Below, one piece after another: positions 22,034-28,088 of a DNA stretch of 28,088 nt. A model generated the notes under the pieces. It ran no database searches and was not told the DNA's origin. It saw only the letters and a program-made list of their open reading frames with translations. The translations under genes were made by a program, and so were the position numbers. Origin of the DNA: Acidobacteriota bacterium (GTDB lineage Bacteria > Acidobacteriota > Vicinamibacteria > Vicinamibacterales > UBA823); the NCBI GenBank assembly GCA_002720285.1, contig PBHT01000003.1, positions 18,780-46,867 on the forward strand, written 5' to 3'. Each line of letters opens with the position of its first letter. The stretch's first letter is position 1.

Positions 22034-24454
22034 CTAGATGTTCTCAATAACGTCATGGTCGGAGAGACTGGACCTGACATCAGTATCTGCCTTGGCGGGG
22101 ATATCTGGGCACCAGATTTGCATGGCTTCTTCCATTGTGTCCTTCACTACTATCGCCACTTCATGAGCATCACTGCGATTGCATTCGATGACGACGCTGT
22201 CATGAACTGTTTGCACGCCGACCGCGTTATCGAAGCGAGATAGCCGCACGTAGAGCAGTCCGTAGGCCTCCAACATCACGTCCGCCACACCACCTTGGAT
22301 TGGAGCATTTCTGTAGGCATTCGCCATCTGCGATATGCGCGAAGTAAGAGACTTATTCAATAAAAGAACCGCTGCTTCTGGTCCCATGATTTCCTTGACC
22401 CGATCGACAATTATTCGCCTCAACGGCCGGTTTTCGAGCAATTTCGTAACTTCTGTCGATGACAAAGTTTGGTCACCGTTTTTAAATTTGACGGTGTGTT
22501 CCTCGGCGACCAGTCGGCGAACTCGTTCCGGCCCTTCTTTGTTGGAGTCAACAATTGTTCGGGCTGCCTGTTCCAAAACACCTTCCGTGTGAAAAGTGAA
22601 CTGTTGCCGTCGGCCGGATTCAGTAAAGGACTGAAATCCGAACGCTTCAGTGTTTCGTTTCAGCACCACGGGTGCCTCAAAAGAAAGCGTCCAGGCAATT
22701 TCGTCAATCTCCCAGGGCGACCCCAGATGGGCAACTACATCTTCAGCCGTTGGCCAGTTGCGGTGCTGGTCGCGATGCTGGCGGACGGCGCTACGGACCA
22801 GAGGCCAGATTTCGTGTAACCGAAGAGTGAGTTGCCAATCGATCTCGTCGTGAGACGAAGCCAAATCTTCAATAAATCGATCTCGGTTAGCGACCCAAGA
22901 CGCGATTTGTGGGTAGGCAGACAGATACTGTTTGAGGAGTATGTGGCCCTCCTCGGTGGATGTTTCAACGCCAGCTTGAGAGAGGCTTCGAGCCAAGCCG
23001 GCGCCTCGTTGACCGTAAACGATCCCGAAATTAATCCGTTTAGCTTTGTCGCGATATGCGGAATGACTCTCTGGTTCAGATTCGGCCAAGGCTTCCATAT
23101 CAACGTTAAACATGCGCTCAGCGGTCGCACAGTGGATATCAGCCCCGGCCTCAAAAGCGTCGCGGAGGTTGCGGTCGCCGGCTACTTGGGCGGCGAACCT
23201 TAACTCGGCTTGACTCAAGTCTGAATAAACGAAGACTCTTTCGGCTTCGACGGGTCGTATGTACTGCTTCATTTTGGGAGAGAAGTTCTGCGCGTTCGGT
23301 CTTCTGCTGGCCAATCTGCCGGTGTTAGTCCCCACGACCTGCAAATACTCCGGATGCATTCGACCTTCGGTGTCGATGTGTTCACGAATCGAATTTCCGT
23401 AGGTCGAAAGAACTTTGGTGAGTTCCCGGAACTCTAGAAGCGCTTGGCAGATATCTCCTCCGATGTCAGAGAGAACTGTCGCGGTGAGCGGGTCCGTGGG
23501 AAGCAGCAACCTTGGTTTGCCGAAGGTGTTGGAAGACCATGCGAGGACGTTATCTGTGCTCCATTCGTTGAGCGTTGCCTTTGCCTGACGTTCACTTCCG
23601 GGATTCCAAGATGGTTCTAGTGTCTCGCCGAACAAGGTGCCCTGCCCGCCTCCAGTGAGTTCGGCTAAGCGTCCAGATACTTGCACTCGTCGCTGATCCA
23701 TCTCGGTGAGTCTTTGTTCCCAGCGCACCCAGTCAAAGGGAAGTCCCACCCGCTCCATGTGGTCCAGAAACGGACGCGCGTGCTGCTCAAGTCGGCAGAC
23801 TTTTTCTAGTCCAGCGTTAACTAATCGTGACCGTATCTCTTCCGCGACCCACAGTGTCTCTACCGCATCTGCTGCGGCATAGGTCACCTGTTCGACAGTG
23901 AGGGGATCACTTTCGGTGTATGAGAGCTGCGTACTTCCTTTACCTTCGACGTGTAGTCCGAGGTACCACTCAGTAGCCCAGGCAAGGCCGTGGTAGAACC
24001 CGAACCCTGTCCGTCCTTGATGTAACAAGGCATCCGCGAGTTGGGCGTCCCACCATGTCATGGACTCAAGAGATTCGCCGTTTTGTCGCGCAGGTTCGAA
24101 GAGATCTCGATCCAGTACTCGGGCATCGAAGTCGGCGTTCCATGCGTCGGCTTTGACTTCGCTTAATGCGGCGGCGAGAGCCAAAGGTTCGATTTCGCGT
24201 ACATCGAGAACCCAGGCGTGATCTAAGCCGTCCTTGTTTCGCGTGGCGGCAGAGATAACTCTGAGAGCTCCGGGATTGCTGTTTGGACCGCTGAACGCTT
24301 CGGGGTTGTAAACCGTCTCTGTGTCTACGGCCCTCATAGTCGACTGTTGAAGCGCGACAGCGAAGTCTTCTAAGCAGGTGTCATCGACGCGAGTGATTGG
24401 GACGTCAGCAACTGTTCTTGATGACCGAGGCCGAGGATCGACGGGAATGACCAC
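22034..24454 (-). CDS. Family A DNA polymerase with 3'-5' exonuclease, atypical
   Basis: An 806-residue DNA polymerase I-type enzyme without the N-terminal 5' nuclease. The 3'-5' exonuclease domain (about 30-215) looks active: Asp44/Glu46 (AVDTET), Asp110 (WNADFD), Asp196 with Tyr192 (YAAAD). The polymerase domain has motif A with Asp412 (SDLSQAELR) and motif B with Arg468, Lys472, Phe476, Tyr480 (INFGIVYGQ). NAPIQG is at 716-721. Motif C reads HDS (751-753) in place of the usual HDE, but keeps the metal-binding Asp752. Two insertions stand out: about 65 extra residues between Tyr480 and the GRR at 614-616, and about 80 between that and NAPIQG. GTG at 24454 lies 22 bases after the aminotransferase stop. 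Likely an accessory or repair polymerase, possibly of phage or plasmid origin; probably not the cell's main PolA. Confidence 0.93.
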   Translation of the reverse strand: MVIPVDPRPRSSRTVADVPITRVDDTCLEDFAVALQQSTMRAVDTETVYNPEAFSGPNSNPGALRVISAATRNKDGLDHAWVLDVREIEPLALAAALSEVKADAWNADFDARVLDRDLFEPARQNGESLESMTWWDAQLADALLHQGRTGFGFYHGLAWATEWYLGLHVEGKGSTQLSYTESDPLTVEQVTYAAADAVETLWVAEEIRSRLVNAGLEKVCRLEQHARPFLDHMERVGLPFDWVRWEQRLTEMDQRRVQVSGRLAELTGGGQGTLFGETLEPSWNPGSERQAKATLNEWSTDNVLAWSSNTFGKPRLLLPTDPLTATVLSDIGGDICQALLEFRELTKVLSTYGNSIREHIDTEGRMHPEYLQVVGTNTGRLASRRPNAQNFSPKMKQYIRPVEAERVFVYSDLSQAELRFAAQVAGDRNLRDAFEAGADIHCATAERMFNVDMEALAESEPESHSAYRDKAKRINFGIVYGQRGAGLARSLSQAGVETSTEEGHILLKQYLSAYPQIASWVANRDRFIEDLASSHDEIDWQLTLRLHEIWPLVRSAVRQHRDQHRNWPTAEDVVAHLGSPWEIDEIAWTLSFEAPVVLKRNTEAFGFQSFTESGRRQQFTFHTEGVLEQAARTIVDSNKEGPERVRRLVAEEHTVKFKNGDQTLSSTEVTKLLENRPLRRIIVDRVKEIMGPEAAVLLLNKSLTSRISQMANAYRNAPIQGGVADVMLEAYGLLYVRLSRFDNAVGVQTVHDSVVIECNRSDAHEVAIVVKDTMEEAMQIWCPDIPAKADTDVRSSLSDHDVIENI

Positions 24455-24476
24455 GCCATGACACTAGATCCGAAAA

Positions 24477-25631
24477 TTAAGCGAATTCAGCAAGTCGTCG
24501 CGTTAGCTCTTCGATTTCTGCCGGTTCGAGGTTCGCGAAGCTCATTCGTACCATCGCATCGTCCTCGGCGGTAAAGGCAGTGCCAGGTATTACAAGTACG
24601 TCGTGTTCAAGGATCAGTCTTCGGACGACCTCTGAGGTCGTCCGATCGGCACGTGGGTGGCGAACCCACCCGAAATAGGCGCCAGATGCGACAACTTCGA
24701 AGCCTCCTGGTTGATCCTGCATCGCCGCCAGGAACCTGTCTTCTAGTTCCCTGATTCGGATAACTTGTTCGGCCCGCCACCCCTGGGCATGAAGCAACCC
24801 TGCGAGAGCGGCTTCTTGGCCTATCCGAGGTGCGCTAATCGCCACGCAATCCAAGATCTTGAGCGATTCGGTGATGATGCTCGTGCCCCCAACCACAGCG
24901 CCGCATCGATACCCGGGAATGGCGAAATCTTTAGAGAAGCTGTGGAGACTAATAACGTGGTCAGCCCAATCAGGGTTGATGAATAGCTCGTGCGTTCCGT
25001 TTTTCTCGTCGCGAAAAGAGCGGTAAGTCTCATCAACAACTAAAGCGATGTTGTGTCGGCGAGCTAAATCTGCGAAACCATGGATCACTTCTTTCGGGAT
25101 GGTTACGCCAGTTGGATTACCGGGGCTGACCAAGGTGATTAACCGCGTGTTGTCTGTCAGCAGACTCTCGGCATGTTCTGGATCGGGAATGAAGTCCGGC
25201 CCAGGATTCAGATGTCGAACGTTGACACCTTCTAGTCGAAGCCACATGTCGTGGTTGAAATAGAAGGGAGCAATAAGAAGGGCTTCGTCTCCAGGCGAGG
25301 TAAGGGCGCTCGCGACGATACAGAATGCCTGGTTGCATCCGGCAGTAACGAGAATCGACTCTGCAGACAGATCCGCTTCGTATCCTCTGCTCAGGTCATT
25401 CGCGAATTCTTCGCGCAATGCTGGCAAACCCGGCTGTGGGGGATAGCGACCCGCATCTGGTTCGTGCGCCACCCGTGCGATTCGCTCAATTACTGCGTCC
25501 GCTGGAGGAAAAGAAGGCGCGGCCTGTGAGAGGTCTAGTAGCGCTCGAGAGTTCGTTCTTAGCCCTACGAGAGCGTGCGCCGCCCCTATAGGAGAGTGAG
25601 CAAGATTCTGTACTCGTTCACTGAACCGCAT
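24477..25631 (-). CDS. Class I/II PLP-dependent aminotransferase
   Basis: A 384-residue fold-type I aminotransferase. Lys234 (HSFSKDFAIPGYRCG) should bind PLP. Asn172 (SPGNPTG), Asp200 and Tyr203 (VVDETYRSF) and Arg242 complete the cofactor site, and Arg362 (MVRMSFAN) would hold the substrate carboxylate. The subgroup resembles aspartate/aromatic aminotransferase-like proteins of unsettled specificity. ATG at 25631 is 17 bases after the class IV aminotransferase stop and 22 bases before the DNA polymerase start, so all three look co-transcribed. Two adjacent aminotransferases of unrelated folds suggest paired amino-group transfer, for example with a D-amino acid as one partner; this is inference. 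Confidence 0.94.
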   Translation of the reverse strand: MRFSERVQNLAHSPIGAAHALVGLRTNSRALLDLSQAAPSFPPADAVIERIARVAHEPDAGRYPPQPGLPALREEFANDLSRGYEADLSAESILVTAGCNQAFCIVASALTSPGDEALLIAPFYFNHDMWLRLEGVNVRHLNPGPDFIPDPEHAESLLTDNTRLITLVSPGNPTGVTIPKEVIHGFADLARRHNIALVVDETYRSFRDEKNGTHELFINPDWADHVISLHSFSKDFAIPGYRCGAVVGGTSIITESLKILDCVAISAPRIGQEAALAGLLHAQGWRAEQVIRIRELEDRFLAAMQDQPGGFEVVASGAYFGWVRHPRADRTTSEVVRRLILEHDVLVIPGTAFTAEDDAMVRMSFANLEPAEIEELTRRLAEFA

Positions 25632-25648
25632 TAGTCGTGGCCGCCCAC

Positions 25649-26668
25649 TTAGTCGTCATAGGGAACATCTATAAAATCGCGTGCCTCACCGACAGCGCTG
25701 CCAAAGGCTTCACCATCGAGTAATTCAATAAGACGTCGCGCCACCGGACCTACTTCTCCGGCGCCGACCGGCACTTCATCCCACGATGTCACCGGGAACA
25801 GATGAGTATCTCCACCGCAAAGAAACATCTCTGAAATCAAGTCGCCCCTGACTTCGGATGCCAGCAAAGGTGCCTGCGATACAGAAGAAATGAGTCCTTC
25901 GCGCGTGAGCTCTCCAGAAGCCAGGTCCATTACTCGCCGGATAGTCGTGCCAAGCAAAATGCCGTCAAATGGTGGAGTGCAAAGAACGCCGTCATTGGTA
26001 ACGAAAGCGGTATTGAGTACACAAGATTCTGCGACGTACCCATCGTCATCGACGAGGACTCCGAAGGTTCCACCTCGATCGACTGCTTCCATATGGGTCA
26101 GCACATTGAGTAGGTAGTTGTTTGACTTAATTGTCGCCAGCAGAGGCGGTTTCATCGGCGTATCCAGCACAGTGGCCTCTGAAATGCCCGTGCGCATGGG
26201 GTCCAGTCCCTCTGCACCAAGTGGAGCCGGGTCGAAGATTATGCAATAGAAGCAGGCCTCAGGGCATTCTTTAGGACTTGGTGAAAAGCCGCCCGGTCCA
26301 ACACTCATCCAATAACGAACTGCGCCATCTCGGATCCCTGCGGCGCTTGCAGTATCAACGACCATCTCGATCAAATCATCTTTGTTCCACGGATGTTCTA
26401 TTCGTGCCAACTCAGCGCTGTGTAACAGACGGTCAATATGTATGCCTAATCGGTAGAGCCGACCAGAACTCAGGGTGCAGGTATCGAAAACTCCGTGGCC
26501 TCGGTGCACCAAATGATCATCAAGGGGCACCTGCATTAAGGCTGGGTCAGTGATCACCCCTCCTAGCCACGAACTAAACATCGCCCTGTATCCAGGCGCG
26601 CCACGTTTGCTTCGCAATCGAGAGAGGACCTCTGATTCGTTAAGGACACGACGACCGGAAGCAGTCAC
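25649..26668 (-). CDS. Class IV aminotransferase (D-amino acid aminotransferase/ADC lyase-like)
   Basis: A 339-residue fold-type IV PLP enzyme, the group holding branched-chain and D-amino acid aminotransferases and aminodeoxychorismate lyase. Lys181 (LATIKSNNYLLN) should bind PLP, and Glu214 (YVAESCVLN) should contact the pyridine nitrogen. The N-terminal half (WLGGVITDPA, then VPLDDHLVHRGHGVFDT at 47-63) closely recalls the plant D-amino acid aminotransferase/ADC lyase type (from memory). The start is GTG at 26668 without a clear ribosome binding site; the 30-residue leader before MFSSWLGG also occurs in that type, so I keep it. It is the first gene of a tight minus-strand group. Which of the known class IV reactions it performs is uncertain. 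Confidence 0.9.
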   Translation of the reverse strand: MTASGRRVLNESEVLSRLRSKRGAPGYRAMFSSWLGGVITDPALMQVPLDDHLVHRGHGVFDTCTLSSGRLYRLGIHIDRLLHSAELARIEHPWNKDDLIEMVVDTASAAGIRDGAVRYWMSVGPGGFSPSPKECPEACFYCIIFDPAPLGAEGLDPMRTGISEATVLDTPMKPPLLATIKSNNYLLNVLTHMEAVDRGGTFGVLVDDDGYVAESCVLNTAFVTNDGVLCTPPFDGILLGTTIRRVMDLASGELTREGLISSVSQAPLLASEVRGDLISEMFLCGGDTHLFPVTSWDEVPVGAGEVGPVARRLIELLDGEAFGSAVGEARDFIDVPYDD

Positions 26669-26763
26669 GAACTTGAGACTACGGCTGATTGGCCTCGGAA
26701 GTAAGCAGCAGATGGCTGAAGTGGGGTACCAATGTTTATGTCAGGCAGCAACCGTAGGTGAGA

Positions 26764-27663
26764 TCAATTGGTAGAGAGACTGCGGAAGCTACGAAGGCGA
26801 AGGCTGTTTGTCACAACGAGAAATGACGAGAGGGCCATTGCTATAGCAGCTTGTGTAGGTGCTAAAGATCCAATGATGGCGAGAGGCAGGGCGACCGCGT
26901 TATAGGAGAAAGCCCACATGAGGTTGACCTTTATTACTCGTAAAGTTTTACGCGACAAAGCGATGCCGTCGGCCACCGCCCGGGGATCATTAGTCATGAT
27001 CGTCAGATCGGCAGTGTTCCTAGCGGCGTCGGTCCCGGACTGCATAGCAATACCGAGATCGGCGATCGCCAAAGCTGGGGTGTCGTTAATTCCATCGCCG
27101 ACCATCGCCACGCATTGCCCGTTGGCCTGCATTGCCGCTATGTGATCCCGCTTTTCTTCAGGTAGTACCTCTGCGATGACGTTGTTGATGTGAATAGCTC
27201 GTGCGACTTTCTCGGCAACTTCGCAGCTATCGCCCGAAAGTAAAACCACCTCAAGTTCGAGATCGCGGAGCGAAGAAATTGCAGCGGCGCTAGTTGGCCG
27301 GATCTCGTCCGTGACGAAAACCCCGGCTTCGGCTACGGGTCCGCGACCCAGGAAAATTTGGGTGCCTGAAACATCGGACTCTTCGAGACTGGTCGGAACC
27401 TCTTCGAACAGTGTTTTCTTGCCGACCCTCATTTCTACCCCGTTGACCGTGCCGGTGATTCCTTGGCCGGGGTGATTGAGGAAGTCGGTGACAGAAGCGG
27501 TTTCATCCGAAAACTGCGAAAATGCTCGGGCTATCGGGTGCTCCGACCTTGACTCGAGAGACCCCGCAAGCGACAGAAGAAACTCGCTGTTGTTGTTCGG
27601 GGCGGTCACTTTGACCACGATGGGCTTTCCGCGGGTAAGCGTGCCTGTTTTGTCAAAAACCAC
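26764..27663 (-). CDS. Copper-type P1B ATPase, C-terminal half only (5'-truncated)
   Basis: About 300 residues of a heavy-metal-transporting P-type ATPase, from the phosphorylation site to the C-terminus. The frame holds the phosphorylated Asp in VVFDKTGTLTRG, the P1B-specific SEHPIARAF, GDGINDTPAL, and the last two helices. Those helices have YN-x4-P (YNAVALP) and M-x2-SS-x5-NS (MALSSFLVVTNS), the signature of Cu+-exporting CopA-type pumps. The metal-binding domains, first six helices, CPC site and TGE motif are absent. The frame stays open upstream to about 27848, but beyond codons for RRVDTVV it no longer looks like an ATPase. It joins another gene's start in a different frame (see 27606-27758). 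The fragment cannot pump ions. It is either a deletion remnant or an assembly joint. Confidence 0.9.
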   Translation of the reverse strand: MVFDKTGTLTRGKPIVVKVTAPNNNSEFLLSLAGSLESRSEHPIARAFSQFSDETASVTDFLNHPGQGITGTVNGVEMRVGKKTLFEEVPTSLEESDVSGTQIFLGRGPVAEAGVFVTDEIRPTSAAAISSLRDLELEVVLLSGDSCEVAEKVARAIHINNVIAEVLPEEKRDHIAAMQANGQCVAMVGDGINDTPALAIADLGIAMQSGTDAARNTADLTIMTNDPRAVADGIALSRKTLRVIKVNLMWAFSYNAVALPLAIIGSLAPTQAAIAMALSSFLVVTNSLRLRSFRSLSTN

Positions 27664-27758
27664 CGTGTCAACTCGACGAGTGGAGTCCGTAAAGCATACC
27701 CGTCGATCCGTTTGGCGGCAGCGCGAATCTCGTCCAACGTTGCGGATCTGAGTGGCAT
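27606..27758 (-). pseudogene. Threonine dehydratase-like gene start, broken after ~30 codons
   Basis: ATG at 27758 is preceded on the minus strand by an excellent ribosome binding site. The first 30 residues (TLDEIRAAAKRIDGYALRTP, then LVEL) have the N-terminal form of threonine dehydratase/serine racemase-type PLP enzymes, where a TPL motif ends the first segment. After LVEL the frame runs into sequence belonging to the copper ATPase in another frame and stops at TGA after 50 codons. The PLP lysine and the rest of the catalytic domain are missing, so no active enzyme is made. The identity rests on a short stretch and on pattern memory; the good start and codon pattern make it a real gene beginning. 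Confidence 0.6.
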
Positions 27759-27764
27759 TCTTTG

Positions 27765-27774
27765 CTCCCTCCCT
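27765..27774 (-). promoter_or_regulatory. Strong ribosome binding site of the broken threonine dehydratase-like gene
   Basis: On the minus strand AGGGAGGGAG ends six bases before the ATG at 27758. It supports that ATG as a genuine translation start, not a chance codon inside the ATPase frame. Confidence 0.65.
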
Positions 27775-28088
27775 GGTTCCGGAATTTACTACACGAGTGT
27801 GCCATTGTTGTTCAGCGGTGGCAAGGTTGTTCGCCCGATGAAGGCGCTACCAGTCTCCCCAGCGACGATAGCCTAAGCTACGCTGGTAACAAGAGGGAGG
27901 CATTTCCATCGTCAGAACCGGAGGAGAAGGGGCGGACGGCAGGGGTCTGTTTCCGGACAGCGGCAACAGCAGGGGGGAGTCCACCAGACCGTCGCTTTTT
28001 TCGGTGGCGGCACGCTCGTCTTCGTAACGGCGGTCGCGGTTATCGTTGGTATAGCGGTCAACCAGGACCCCAACACCGTCGACCCGAA
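27775..28088. other. Right-end stretch without a clear gene; possible start of a plus-strand membrane protein
   Basis: About 310 bases upstream of the broken threonine dehydratase-like gene. On the plus strand the frame from 27877 to the end is open for about 70 codons. It codes for a basic, Gln-rich segment, then a hydrophobic stretch starting VAFFGGGTLVFVTAVAV and ending VNQDP, like a signal anchor with the positive side inside. There is no ATG, GTG or TTG in this frame; GAGGGAGG at 27893-27900 resembles a ribosome binding site but is followed by ATT/ATC codons in another frame. It may be the start of a membrane protein with a sequence error or an unusual start. No RNA gene or repeat is visible. 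Confidence 0.3.

Noticed and set aside
22034..24454. Main chromosomal DNA polymerase I (polA)
   Set aside because: No 5' nuclease domain, HDS in motif C and large insertions make this an accessory enzyme, so the symbol was not given.

Overview
The window reads as ordinary bacterial chromosome, or a contig from one, at roughly 50-55% GC by eye. It is tightly packed, with many GTG starts, short gaps and start/stop overlaps. The gene content suggests an aerobic heterotroph living on small organic compounds: three Fe(II)/2-oxoglutarate oxygenases, three short-chain dehydrogenases, a Baeyer-Villiger monooxygenase, an alkylsulfatase, an acyl-CoA dehydrogenase, a thiolase and several exporters. A degenerate Nudix protein of a type I associate with actinobacteria, together with the GC and style, makes an uncultivated, possibly marine, actinobacterium (Acidimicrobiia-like) my best guess. 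This is inference and not firm. I see no tRNA, rRNA, CRISPR array, insertion sequence or phage structural gene.

Layout, left to right. (1) 1-3927, minus strand: a four-gene operon read SDR, PhyH oxygenase, serine hydrolase (beta-lactamase fold), MFS exporter; the exporter runs off the left edge. (2) 4019-7129, plus strand, divergent from it: SDR, two tandem nitroreductases, EamA exporter. (3) 7098-10233, minus: acyl-CoA dehydrogenase then SdsA-type alkylsulfatase, whose 3' end overlaps the EamA gene. (4) 10237-14171, plus: Nudix CoA-pyrophosphatase-like gene, Baeyer-Villiger monooxygenase, SMP-30 lactonase (4-base overlap) and alpha/beta hydrolase. (5) 14196-16144, minus: thiolase and HSD10-like SDR joined by TAATG. 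(6) 16253-20661, plus: MFS exporter, a possible 29-residue ORF, TauD-type oxygenase, degenerate Nudix protein, class I aminotransferase. (7) 20704-26668, minus: class IV aminotransferase, class I aminotransferase, family A DNA polymerase, PhyH oxygenase, SnoaL-like protein, closely spaced. (8) 26764-28088: the C-terminal half of a Cu+ P1B-type ATPase fused out of frame to the first ~30 codons of a threonine dehydratase-like gene, then ~330 bases without a clear gene.

How the genes may work together. Block 4 has the logic of ketone breakdown: the monooxygenase makes an ester or lactone and the lactonase and hydrolase open it. The facing thiolase and HSD10-like SDR could finish acyl-CoA products by beta-oxidation. 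Block 3 could release an alcohol from a sulfate ester. Blocks 1 and 2 pair redox enzymes with exporters, which fits modification and disposal of a xenobiotic or natural product. No substrate can be named from sequence alone.

The points most worth checking are the ATPase/threonine dehydratase joint at about 27664-27690 (true rearrangement or assembly chimera), the unusual DNA polymerase (HDS in motif C, two large insertions, no 5' nuclease), the small ORF with a strong ribosome binding site before the TauD gene, and the Asp in place of the catalytic Glu in the acyl-CoA dehydrogenase. I did not find a clearly new multi-gene defence or mobile system.
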